From the NCBI GenBank assembly GCA_013398615.1, contig VZSR01000245.1:646205-710204 (forward strand): a stretch of DNA of 64,000 nt. Direction: 5' to 3'. The stretch is from Brachypodius melanocephalos (Eukaryota > Chordata > Aves > Passeriformes > Pycnonotidae). The notes under the pieces were generated by a model. The model worked only from the letters and a program-made list of their open reading frames with translations. It was not told the DNA's origin and ran no database searches. Position 1 is the first letter of the stretch. Each line of letters begins with the position of its first letter. A program made the translations under genes and the position numbers. Of this stretch, positions 39,681-51,800 are shown in pieces.

Positions 39681-40015
39681 GCCGCCCGAATAGGCACAGA
39701 AAGGCTATGGCCAAAGGCGGCACCCCGAATGCTACCTCCGTTCTCCCTCTTAGAGGACAGTAAGTCGTGTTTAAGGAAACACCTGGAAGAAGCTCTTCCA
39801 TTTTCTCACTACACCAAGGTGTGTTTTTGCCGTGGCAGGCCCGGTGGCTGCAGTGACTCACCAGCGGCTCCCCCCGGCGAGGCAGCAGCCCGATGGGGCG
39901 AGGAACGTGCCAGGCTGCGCTCTGCGGGGCAGAAGCCTGAACTGGCCCATGGGGTTAGATAAACTCAGTTCCTGCCACCGTCAAACAGCACCAGGTGTTG
40001 TTGTGTCCACATGGA

Positions 40016-40117
40016 GGAAAAAGAAAAAAAAAACCAAAAAAAAACAAAAATCCCCACTACTAAAAACAAACACCCTCCCCTCCTGAAACACTAAAAGAAA
40101 AAAAAAAAAAAATCAAA
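40016..40117. repeat. A-rich low-complexity tract
   Basis: Long A runs broken by C-rich words, just upstream of the S1PR1 CpG island. Confidence 0.85.
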
Positions 40118-40618
40118 ACTAATCTCTGCATGTTCAGAGGATGCTGTAAAATACCTATGTCTGAAAGTATAAAGAAAAGTTTTTAATGCATTATTTTAGA
40201 AACAAAATTGGCAATTGCAACTACTTAACACTGTTAACCACTGTATTATATAAGGACACAGAAGTGAGTTTAGGTTTTATAATTACTTCTCCCTTCAAAC
40301 TTTTAAAAGAAAAACCACTGATGTATGTGAAATGCCAGCTCTGGTGGTGCTCTACTGTGGCACTAACTGCAGAAATTTTCTTTCCTTGCTCTGCTCTTGC
40401 TAACTCCAAATTGAAATGTAAAAGAATATCACAATAGGCCAAAGCTCAATATATTAGGTCTTTCAGTTTAAAGCATCATGCCTATTAATTAGCAGTAGCA
40501 GTTTTATGGGGAAGCAGCTTTCCTCTGAAAAACAGTACGAGTATTCTACCCTCAGGAAGAGGGTCCCTCTTATTTATGCTAATAGTCATGCTTCACTTGC
40601 TCCACGCCTTTCGCAGAA

Positions 40619-40630
40619 TGACTCAGATAA
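40619..40630 (+). promoter_or_regulatory. Overlapping AP-1 and GATA motifs upstream of S1PR1
   Basis: TGACTCA (40,619-40,625) overlaps AGATAA (40,625-40,630), about 0.95 kb outside the S1PR1 CpG island. Both motifs are perfect matches to short consensus sequences, so chance occurrence is possible. Confidence 0.25.
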
Positions 40631-41088
40631 ATTACACTGGCAAACAGACATTTACTCTTCCACCACAAAGCTAGAAACTTGAAAAGATATTTAGCCTCCT
40701 GAGAGCCTGGAGGAAAATACAGCCGTTAAGTCACAACTGTCAGAAAAGGCACAGGAGATAAATCATGCTTGAGGCTGACATATGTATCCCCTGCAACTGC
40801 CTGACATACCCCATATATTTCAAGCTTTCCCCCTTGTTTATCTAATATATAGAAAATACTAAATAAAAGTGCATTCACTAGACATTTTCTTCTAGGAAAT
40901 AATTCTCACATAATTTTAAGTAAGAGGAACATATTAAAGGAGCATGCTTTAATTAAAGGATAGAATGACTCAAGGTTTCATTAGTCAGATGTGCAGGCTT
41001 TCATGTTCAGGCTATTGGTTACCAACTGAGAGGATACCAGCTCAGAGATGTGACATCCAACAAATTAATTGTCAGAGGCTGTGTAAAA

Positions 41089-41878
41089 TCACAGAACCAT
41101 AGAATGGTTTGGGTTGGAATGGACCTTAGAGATCACCCAGTTCCTACTCCACTGCCATGGGCAGGGGCACCTTCCACTAGGCCAGGATGCTCAAAGCCCC
41201 ATCCAACCTAGCCCTGGACACTTCTAGGGATGGGCACATTCACCCTTTGGGCAACCTGTTCCAGGGCCTCACCACCCTCACAGCAAAGAAATTCTTACCA
41301 ATATCTAAACTATGGCCACTCTCTTTCAGTTTGAAGCCATTCTCTTGTCCTGACACTACATCCTCTTGTAAAAAGTCCCTCTGCAGCTTTCCTGTAAGGC
41401 CCCCTTTATATACTTCAGCATCACAATAAAGCAACCCCAGAGCCTTCTTTCCTCCAGACTGAACAAACTCAACTCTCTCAGCCTTTCCTCATAAGAGGTG
41501 CTCCAGCCCTGTGATCATTATCTGCATCTTTCCTCTGGGCCTGCTCTGACCATGTCTGGTCCATGTCCTTCCTGTGCTGAGAACTCCAGAGCTGGACACA
41601 GCCCTGCAGGTAGGGTCTCACCAGAGCAGAGCAGAGCAGAGCAGAGCAGAGCAGAGCAGAGCAGAGCAGAGCAGAGCAGAGGGGCAGAATCCCCTCCCTT
41701 GGCCTGCTGCCCACACTGCTCATGGTGTAGCTCGGGATACAATTGGCTTTCTGGGCTGCAAGCTCACATGGCAGGGTCATGTCCAGCCTCTCACCCACCA
41801 GCACCCCCAAGTCCTTCATCTCTGCCTCTCTCAGCCTATAGTGATACAAGGAGTTGCCCCAACCCAGGTGTAGCACTG
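41089..41878 (-). mobile_element. CR1 LINE, 5'-truncated 3' segment
   Basis: The plus strand begins TCACAGAACCATAGAATGG and continues GGTTTGGGTTGGAA, GGACCTTAGAGATCACC, CCATGGGCAGGG, CAACCTGTTCCAGGGCCTCACC, AAAAAGTCCCTCTGCAGC, CAGAGCTGGACACAGCCCTG and CTTTCTGGGCTGCAAG. These are the successive landmarks of avian CR1 read in reverse complement, so the element is on the minus strand with its 3' end at 41,089. About 0.8 kb remains and it has no intact reverse transcriptase. It carries an internal microsatellite at 41,623-41,680. Open frames across it are not genes. Confidence 0.93.
41623..41680. repeat. (AGAGC)n microsatellite inside CR1
   Basis: About 11-12 perfect copies of AGAGC in 58 bp. 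CR1 copies normally carry a short AGAGCAGAG sequence at this point, so the array probably grew from it. It is likely length-polymorphic. It creates a spurious Ser-Arg-Ala-Glu-Gln repeat frame on the plus strand. Confidence 0.95.
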
Positions 41879-44800
41879 TGCAAAATATGCAGGCAATTTC
41901 AGTTCCACTCCAAAAGGTGGGTATTTCTATCACAAAAAGCATCATTAAACTTAAGACAACCACACACATTTACAGCCTTCTTGACATCTTGGCAGTGAGG
42001 AAACTGAATTATAGCTTCACTCTTCACAGGCAAATGGTGCCAGAACAGCTGGATTTGCACTGAAGGCTGTCTAAATGCTCAGAGAAGATAGGTTAACATG
42101 GCTCAACGGCACAGGTTCTAACCAGGTTACAAGTGCTGAAACACAAACACAGGACTCAGGCTGATCCAGCCAACTCTGCCAAAACTGTAGCTGCTGGTAA
42201 GTGTTTAGCAAGGGGGTTTTCATCAGGGTTATACTCCAGCCTCACCAAGAGAACACACCACCAACAGAATGAGAACTCTCAGTACCTCTCCAACTGCCTG
42301 GTCCATTGATAAGGAAGCATGCACTTCTAATACAGAAATCCAGTGTATATATAGCTCCTTTGAGAACTCTACTCTGGAATTGCCTATGGTCAGAATAAGG
42401 AGAAAGAACACAGTGTTATTAATACATTTCAGAAATAGCCAGAATGCAGGTTGCAGTCAAATGCCAGCAGGAAGGCTGCACACATCAGGACACCAAACTG
42501 ATACATAACAGATGCCTCACCTGGTTAAACTGGTTAAAAAATGTTCTGCAATTATGTCTACTAGCATAAAGAGGCAAATGCGTTTTTCACAGGGATCCTG
42601 AGTATGTGTATGCTCTTAGGTAGTTTTCAGGATGAGCAGAAACTCACATTTTAGGGAATGTCATGAACTGCAACAAAATAATACTGACAGTGTGTGACAG
42701 CCAAAGCTCTTGTGGAACTTCCAGTGGGAGCTTAGTGTAGTGGGGATTGCAGAAACCTGGCTAGTCACAGAGCAGTTTCCTTGCAGGAAAATGCTTTGAT
42801 CTTGTCAGAAAAGAAGCTGTAAGCTGGGGTCCACCCAATGCCTGCATATCAAAAGACTGGTGGCCTCTGACACCACCAGACCAAACTCTCCCAGTGCAGC
42901 TGGACAACTCACAATTGCATAAGAGGAGTGTCTGAACACTATCCATCTTGAAAAGATAGTGACAATCCCTGCAAGAGAGATTAGCAAAGGATTCTTCTCC
43001 AACATGTCATTCTTCTGCACTTTCAAAAGTCTTTGTCCGTATAAGCAGAAAAATACTTTTATTCATTCTGATGCAACTTAGGTCACAAAGGGAGCCATTC
43101 CTGTCTGAAGGGCTGGGTCATGACAGGAGATCTGTGAAACATTACCAGAGTGCAGGTTTGGTCACCAAGAAAATATCAAGAATGGCCTGCAGAATCCTCC
43201 ATAATTCTCATGGCTAGAAGAAATATAAAAGTTGGATTCATTATTCTGCTGCAATCCCTGAGCAGCAGGGATTGCATATTTAATTATTTAAAAATTCCAT
43301 ATTTTGAATAATTTGTCAAGATTTACGTGCGTTGTAGCATGCTCTTATGTGCCTTCAAGTAATTGATACTTTTTAAAATCTGTAAGGAAAAAATACACCT
43401 AACTGATTTGTTCAGATGGGTTCAAATGACACCTTAAATGAAGTGCATGCAGGCAGAAGAAAATTATAATATTGTGAGATAACTCAACCCATACTGGAAG
43501 ACTACACCAGAAAGTTCCAAGAGAGCAGAGAAGAGGCTGAAGTATTTCTGTATCTGTAAGAAAGCTACAAAGAGTAAATTAAATTATTTTATTAATTTGT
43601 TAATGTAAGATTAAATACAAACAATTTATATTGATTCTTGAGTATACTGAGTACCCTAAGATAACAATTCAGATTTACTGTTCAGTTAAAATTAATTAAT
43701 GTTTCAGTTACATCACTTTTCCAGTTTAGAACAATCTGGTTTTAAATTATTCTTTCCACAGGGAAGAGGTTAGATGAATTAATTTTATGTTGATATTCAC
43801 AGTGTTCAAAAATTCCATATCTTCTTTCCTCAGATTAGAATCAAAAACCTGGTATGGAGAATAAAAAGAAATCATGAGAACATTGCAAAGACTAAAGCAC
43901 ACATATTTCTTCAGTATTAGTATTCCCTAACTTAGATGGTCTGGTTTTAAGTTCTTGATATTGATAAATAATATTAATTAAATGGCCTTTTTGTTTTAAA
44001 AAGCAATTTTAAAAATTTTACTTTTTTTTTTTTGTGAGCAACTGTACTGTATTTTAGCTCACTAAGCTGAATATATTATTAGGAGATGCTCAAGTCTGAA
44101 GGGAAAGAATTTAAGTAGTTGAGAAAGTAACATACAATAGTTTGCATAGATGTCATTGAACCCAAAACTGTAACACACTTTAATGTATGGAGCAATCATG
44201 ATAAAACTGCTAACATACTCGTGAACTTCCTACTAGCAGTTCAGCTACAGAATGTTCCTCGAAGCCCCTGTCAGCATCACACACATTCCTCTGGGCACAG
44301 CCACTGAGATCTGCTCAGATCCCTCTGGGCAGTGCTCCTTTGAGCAGCAACTCTGGCCACACCTCCAGTGCCTTCCAGAGGGATACACCTTTTACAACAC
44401 TGGGAAACACTCAACATTTTCTTTCAAGGGTGTAGCTATCTTACTGGAGGCTGCAAAAAGTTAAAAAACTAGGTTCAGAAAAAGTTTCCCAACACAGCAA
44501 CACAAAAAATTATCAGAAGGTTGGCTTATCTGTTATTTTGACCCAATGCACAATAGCGAGAGGTGAGCTTCAAAGCTTTCAGGGGGGTATGGCAATGAGG
44601 AAAGAGTTAACTGCCTCGGATTCAATCAGTAGCAGCAAAAGCTGCACCACCTTTAGCCCCATTTTCAAAAGCATGGGTTAACCACAGAGGTGTGAATATT
44701 ATGCAGGCGGCTTGGCCTGGTAGATTTGTGAGCTTACCACTGTTACAGTTTAATTTCTACACATGCTACTCAGAAAATAACGCCTTGGAAGTCATGCTGG

Positions 44801-47800
44801 GGAGACAGGTGTGATAGAAACACTTTTGCAGCCTGATTTAAAAAAAAAAATCTGAATATTCACTTTATAAACCCATTTCCACTATTTTCCAATGAAACAT
44901 CCTTAGAGTCTTCATCTCCAGTAATATAAGAGATGAAAACCAGAAAGAAACAAGAAAATCAGGAGAGGGAGCTACTCAGAGTTAGGCAGGAAGTTACTTG
45001 GCTGCACAGAAAATGGCCTCACCCTTTCCACTGACTTTTAGTTTATATTTTTCTTTTCCTTATTTGTTTCAAGAGTTTCCTTCCATTAGGAGTCACAGAG
45101 CTCCTGGAAAGGCAGCTGACTACATTTAGGTAGACAGCACTGATAAATTGCATCTTACTTTAAGGAATGGTTTATCTCAACTGAAAAGGAGTGTCCCAAG
45201 CAGTCACTACCATAAATGACATAAATGATAGGGAAGAAAAAGTGCCTTCAGTTTTCTGGTGTATTCCCTGATCCTATTGGCAAGTTGATGGGTTACACAG
45301 ATGAAATGGATGCATTGATGTATCTTTAAAAGGGTCACTGTAGAAAGGTGAACAGATTTTCTCTCTAAGGGAAGTTTGTTTTACAGTAATAAGAAAAAGA
45401 GGAAGAATTTCAACCCTGGGGAAGAATATGCATATCATTCCAAGAATTCACTTGAGGGATAAATTCTGAGTTTAAAACAAAGCAAAACCTTTTAAAAAAA
45501 GAGCACCTCTAGGCTAACTGACCAAAGAAGAAATAAAAAACAGAAATAAACTTTCTGGTTTTGTATATCCAGCACTTTTATACCCTTTTTGTCTTTTGTG
45601 TTCTGCATCTCTTACTATAAATCACTCCTCCTTACTACTCCTAAATCTTGTTAGTATTCACTTGCCAATTTCTTATTAGTTGTCTTATTTCTTTAAAGGA
45701 TCAATGTTGGGAGTACTTTAGAAAGGTTCATTTAGATGAGGTGATGTGGATTTATTCTTCAGCAGCCTTTGCTTAAGAAGAAAATTATTACTGCCAGAGT
45801 AATGCCAGAGTAATTGTAGACAGGAGCATAAAATACGAATCCACCGATTCTGTTTCCTTCTGCAACCTCAACAAAAGTAAAAGAGGAGTTGCTCAATGAT
45901 TCTAAATTAACAAACATGACATAAAAGTTGTGAATACCACAGTCAAAGGAAGAGGCTTCAGTGATTTATCCCAAGGCCACAGGAGATAACAGGATTTCAG
46001 TCTCTTGGGCAATTATAGCTTCTAGCAGAAAACAATGGCTATTAGTGAGGCACAATGCGCAAAACTGCTCATCACACCTGGGAGAAAGATAGCTTGGGTC
46101 AGCTGAGTCTGAGCACTTAAAATCCTGCATCGTCTCAAATTACACCTCACTTAGTACATAGCTAAAATAAAATCTTCTGTAGTTCTAAAGGCACTAATTG
46201 GCAGCATTTCCTCCATTGGAAAAGCTAGGAAAGATTACAAAATAATAATGAAAAAAAAAACCCCAACACACAAAAAAAGTCCTGAACCAACAACGATTCA
46301 CCCTGAATTTAATTAGAGGAGTATCAGATTTAAACTGTAACCTGCCACAGCTACTCCTTAAGAAGAATGCTTTCTTAGTAATACTATCCTCTCATCACTC
46401 ACTGAACTGCTTAGATACCATGACCTAGACTGAGAAAATGGTGGCTTGCCTTCCTCACAAAAGCAGGTACAGACACCAAAAACATTGCAAAATCTCCTTG
46501 ACAGAAGGAACACTGAAATATATTAAGGAATTCAAAGCCAATCTCACGGTAGCCTAAGGTCACCTATGTGGGGCATTAGCAAGAAAATCTGGTTTAATTC
46601 CAATTAGCTCAGAGCAGGGAGGTGATCAGTCAGAATCAAGTGCAAAAACCCAAAAGTGTTCTAATGAGCATGGAGCTCTAGCCATGTAGCTAATTCTAGC
46701 TGACCCTGTTCTGGTAATATTGGATCTAGAATTTGGTAACCTCCATAAAGATTTGGTTGCTTTGACACATCATTTATTTTGGAAGCAGTATGTTGATGTG
46801 ATGTCTGTTTCTTTAGAGAGAACTAGAGGTGAAACTCCAGCTGGTGTTTTGTAAATTCTTAAAAAGTTATCACTGCCGAAAGCCGTATTTAGGGAATATC
46901 AGGCACATGACTCACTTCTAGTCCTTGTTTTATTAATTCAGATATACTGTGAAGCAAGGAGTCCCTCAGCAGCACAGTTCAAAGTTTTTTTCATATTGCT
47001 AAGGCACTGCTCTTAGAAAGTGACTCTTCAAAAGCAGCATTAGCTGATAGCCAGTGGTAGAAATGTTTATTTCTGGACAATCTTTCCAACTTTCACCTAG
47101 TCATTGCCATAATTTTATGCAAAAGCTTAAAAAAAAAAAACCTAAAAATTACATTTGTTTTATGAATGAGCCTTACTGTTTGGAACTATTGAACCCCTCA
47201 TCCCAACAGCTGAGCCTGGTACAGAGCTGTTCTTAGACCTCTAGAGTGGCATTCCCAGGTACTGGAGGCCCCCACACTGCAGGCCGTGCTTGAAACTAGA
47301 AAATAACCTTGCTCTGGAGATTGTGTGTATTTCTCAGAACACCACACTGTGCAGGTATTCGTGAACAGCATTTCATACAATATCTTGTTTTTCATAGAAA
47401 TTATTCTAGAGGCAAATCTAGACAAATTTCTGTAAACAGCTTTACCAGAAAAAAACCTAGACAATAATTCTGAGCAGCTGTTATCCAAAATGTAAATTTG
47501 TCTGGATTTTAGCCAGGCTGTATAGAAGCTCTACACTTTGAGAACAAACAATGCAGGCTAGAATATGTGGTTGCTGTAAGTCACTTCTTGATAAAAAGCT
47601 AAGGAGCTTTGTTTCACAATATGACTAAAGCAGAACAGCACTGGGAAAACTGCCTCAGGAAGTCCACACACAATATAAATCATAATCAGATTTTCCATAC
47701 CTTTCTAGACACAGGAACTCCTAAAATATCAGACCAATGCAACTACAAGTTGAATACTAAGCCAATAGATTCCACAGGCATATTTCTCAAAACAGATCTG

Positions 47801-48033
47801 TCAGCTACACATATCCATACTCATCTCATCTCTCTATAGAGATGCATATTTTATAAGAAAATCTGAGGAACAGTATAGTCTCTTAATGAGATTTCCTCAA
47901 CAAACCCAAAATGAATGCTAAACTAATTCTCACAAAAAGCTACAAAAAACTCATCCCAATTTCCAGTAAGTAATAGCAAAGATGTCTTTTTGTCTCTTGG
48001 AGCTTGCTGCTCACCTCTTGGCCCTGGAAATAG
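41879..48033. other. Intergenic between S1PR1 and the aldo-keto reductase
   Basis: AT-rich, no recognisable exon. Short frames only (maximum 96 codons). T-run at about 44,022-44,034. An AP-1-like TGACTCA is at 46,908-46,914. Confidence 0.65.
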
Positions 48034-48039
48034 TTTATT
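48034..48039 (-). terminator. Candidate polyadenylation signal for the aldo-keto reductase gene
   Basis: AATAAA on the minus strand about 690 bp beyond the stop. It was the first clear canonical signal found by eye in that direction; a variant hexamer nearer the stop could be used instead. Confidence 0.3.
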
Positions 48040-48280
48040 TGTACCTGGACTTGTCTGGAAAGATTTCTGCTTTGGCTTATCTACAGGCTACTAACTAATA
48101 TGCATAGAACTCTGTGAGTCAATGCCATAATAATGTTGTGATATGCATAAATTTTTTTTGGTGATGCTCAGATATTGTGTATTACAATGAGATTATATTT
48201 CTGATGGAGATTTGCAGTATATTGTCCAACATAAATGCTGTTATGATAATGGCATTAACATTTTTATGCAGCTTTTTCTT

Positions 48281-48330
48281 CTTCCTATTATATTTCTCTA
48301 TATAGTCTCTCTTCCTATTGTATTTCTCTA
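48281..48330. repeat. Short direct repeat, 30-bp spacing
   Basis: CTTCCTATTATATTTCTCTA (48,281-48,300) recurs as CTTCCTATTGTATTTCTCTA (48,311-48,330). It lies in the presumed 3'UTR of the aldo-keto reductase gene. Confidence 0.85.
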
Positions 48331-48723
48331 ACATAGTACTTGAAAAATTATTTCATACCCAACACCTGTATTGCACACTAGCAGGTAGCACTTTTGCCCT
48401 ACATTTTTCAAGGAGTATCTCCTCATTTGAATTAAACAGCCTGATTCAGGGTCTGAGGTATAAAAAGGAGTCTTTGCATGGACTTCAATGAACTGAGGAA
48501 CAGCATTTGAGATGGAAATACAAAACCTTTTTGAGGTTTGTACAAAAGCGCTACCTTCAAAAATATCTTTTGCCTGTTGCCAATGTTAAGGATTTCAAAT
48601 CAGTGATCATTATTAGCAGACATCACTATTTTGATTAGATTCTTACTCTAATCATCTCTGAATTGAAATTACATGGTGTGACTCACTGATCCCCAAGAAA
48701 GCAAAAAAAGCTCAAACCTTGAT

Positions 48724-48819
48724 TCACACAATAAAACTTGGATCCCAGGAAACATGTCTCCCGTCATGCATTCCATTCAGAATTTCAACATCATCTTCCG
48801 CTATTGTAAAATCAAACAC
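48724..48819 (-). CDS. Aldo-keto reductase last coding exon
   Basis: 96 bp. The acceptor TTCCCACAG precedes GTGTTTGAT at 48,819; the frame runs 31 codons to TGA at 48,724-48,726. It encodes VFDFTIAEDDVEILNGMHDG and ends RHVSWDPSFIV. The VFDF start and the WDP near the end are standard for the C-terminus. The intron upstream is 2,193 bp. The frame also stays open into the intron, so the acceptor AG and homology define this exon's start. Confidence 0.92.
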   Translation of the reverse strand: MFDFTIAEDDVEILNGMHDGRHVSWDPSFIV

Positions 48820-51800
48820 CTGTGGGAACGCAGATGTAGTTAACATCATGAACACAGAGAGAATCAACAACCTGATATATATTCTAGTGTTTAACTGACC
48901 AAGATTCATCTAAATTCAAGGCCCCATTTTTATATCTTTTTCCTTCTGAATATTCTTCTTATATTCTGTCATAGAGAAATACTCCATCAAGCTGACAGGC
49001 TCCATTGAGCCTTTTGCTCCCTTAGCGACTCATTTTTATTTGCAGACTGTTAAGATGGTTTTGTAGCACTCTGGCCTCAGGCAAGGATCCAAGAAAAGAG
49101 GAGTATCAAAGCTGCTTTTGACAGCACTCTCTATTGTCACTGCCAGAGGTAGGTATAGGAACACCCTGACAGCAATCTCTTTGGAAGAATGAGCTCAGTA
49201 TTTCACTTACATCCCAATGTTCAGTTTAGAATGTTACAGTTCTCTTTCTCAGAACTTTAGACAAAGAGAATTTTTAGAAGGTATCAGGGCATTCACAAAG
49301 CTAACAAGCCAAAGACTATGTCTGTCCTTTTTATGACTCTACTTTGACAAATCTCTCAAATCAGCTAAATACAGAAACAGTACTACAGTGCCTCAGTACC
49401 AACTCAAACTTGGAAGCAATCACCTGTCTTCAAACACAGGTCCTTACAGCCACTGCCTTCTCCTGTGACCACACGTGCAATGTGAATGATGGTGTCAGTG
49501 CTTTCTTAGCAGGTGTCCTATTGAGACATTATCATCAGAAAGTTGCCTCTGTTCTCTTTGTCAGAGCTCCTCTGTGCTCAATAAAAAGATTCTGTGGAGC
49601 CTGAACTGTAGCCAAATGAGCTCCTCCCATCTTGCATTATCCAGCAACCACTCTTCTGGAATGATCCTTGTTGTCAAATCTCAGGCTCTCTCAAGCCTTT
49701 TAAGCTTAAACCAGGGACCAGTCAGAGAACTACAAACCCTGTGTATTATATACTGAGGGTTTAATGAGGACCAACTTGACCAGAAGTGGCAGAGACTCAG
49801 GCCAACACAGAAACATGAGGAAAAGAAAGAGAAGGGAGATGTTATAAACAACACTCAATGACTGTGCCAGTTCCTTCCTCTCTCAACCTTAAGTGTTTTA
49901 AGTTTGGGTGTAACACATTCCCTCAGTTGTGTGAAATGACTTGGTGGTGCCATAGAGTAAACTCTGTAAAAAGTGAAATTAATCTGGATTTGAAATATTA
50001 TTGGGGAAAATAAAAGTATAAGGAAAGATTTTTAAACTGCTTTTGTTCTCTGATCTGGTTCCCAATACAGTACCACAGGCAGCTGTGCTTGTACCACAGA
50101 AGGCAGTGTGTATGTCAGAATAAACAGTCCAGGCAGGAGCTGTATAAACACGCATGGCCACCAGCAGAAATCCTCATTACATGTATATTGATTCACACAC
50201 ACACACACACACAGAGAAAGAAGGATAAAAATAGCAGACAGAAGTTTCCTGTCTTCTTGCAAAGTTTCTTCCAGATTTGCCATAGCAGTTCATACCCCTA
50301 TGATATTTTTGGAAATAAGTTGTGGTTTTGCCTACCCTAAAGAAAGAACACTTTCAGATTAGAAAAATGGAGAGACAAAGCATGTAATGAATTAAAGCTA
50401 TTTGATATGAAAAGGACATTTTAAAAAGGTGTGGGGGAGGAATCACACTGCCAATTCTCATTCACTCCCACTTTTCTTTGTCCAGCCCCTTCATGCTGGA
50501 AGCTTTTCTGCACATTGAGTAGAAAGAGAAGGTAGGGGAGGAGTCAGCTCTTGCAGGACTGTGATATCCGTGGAAAGTCTTTATGTTGGAGTTATCTCCA
50601 AGTGAGTTTTAAAGATTTCATAAACTGTTATGCATAGCATCCAAACTCCTTCCATTTGCCCTATGTGCCTATCACAAAAAGAACATAACCATAATCAGAT
50701 TCGGATGTTCTACAACCAGACAAGTAATAAATAGAACTATTAATTACAAAAATCAACTACAAAAGGTCTTCTATGGATTTTTCTTTATACACAGTTATTA
50801 GCTCTCCAGATTTTTTCTGATATTTGTGAGTTATAGTTTTTTCCTACATTGTGGTCATTTCACAGTATCATTTGCCATTTTTAACTGAGCTACCCCAGAA
50901 TAAAACTGGGAAGGAAAATGGGAAGGCAAACCAAAATATTAAATCTCTTATTTTATCTTAAGATTCTCTTACTTGGATCTTAGTCAGATTTGAGTGCATA
51001 ACCAAATCTTACCTTGCAGTTTTCCTCTATGCGTTCTGCCTTTGTTGACTTTGGAATAGTGACGATCCCATTCTGAAAAGAATTATGTTTCTCATTACTA
51101 AAACCTGCAGATTTTAAGAAAATTTCCAACGCATTATGTGGTGTATATCAACTCAATACATTTTTTCACTGCTTAGTACTTTGTATTGAATGACAGAAAT
51201 GGAATGATGAGGGATACTGCTTGTAATATTTACTTTGGAAACATCTCTTATTGGTGGCTTTTATTCTCTACAACCAGATTATTTAAAATAATTAATATTT
51301 GAAATACTGGCATGATTTGTGTACTACATTCTAAATTTCCAGTACAGCCATCATTTCACACAGTATCAACATACTGAAAGCAGAAATACCTTCTGCATAA
51401 ATTCTGGTTTGATGCACAAACCCCAAACTATTTGCATGTTTTTCCTGAGAAAGGAGACACGTTTTTATTACCACCCTCCATTACCTGTATGCTCCAGCGT
51501 ATGCAAATCTGTGCTGGAGTTCTGCCATATTTCTTTGCCAGCTCAATGACTGTAGGATGAATGAGTGCTTCACCTTTGGCTAAAGGACAGTAGCCTTCAA
51601 ACACAATATCTCTGCTCCTACAATAATCAACCAGCTCCTGAGGTCTTTGGAAAGGGTGGTATTCAACCTTAGATAAATAGAAATAAACTTTTAGTAAAAC
51701 CCCCAAGAGTACATTTCGTAGAAAACATCAATAATGAAAAAATGAAAATAATTTTTCTCTTGCTTTAAAAACAAAACATGTGTGAAGTCATTGCTTCTGG

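Larger units (their letters stand above)
39690..41088. other. S1PR1 upstream flank
   Basis: Falls from CpG-island composition to AT-rich DNA. It holds the A-rich tract at 40.0-40.1 kb and the AP-1/GATA motif pair at 40.62 kb. No exon was recognised. Confidence 0.6.

Noticed and set aside
38660..39861. Frames of 345, 306 and 269 codons across the S1PR1 CpG island
   Set aside because: Arg/Pro/Gly/Ala-rich in overlapping frames on both strands. GC richness removes stop codons; no domain or conserved motif is visible.
41478..41998. Frames of 163 and 166 codons with Ser-Arg-Ala-Glu-Gln or Leu-Cys-Ser-Ala repeats
   Set aside because: They translate the CR1 fragment and its AGAGC microsatellite, not a gene.
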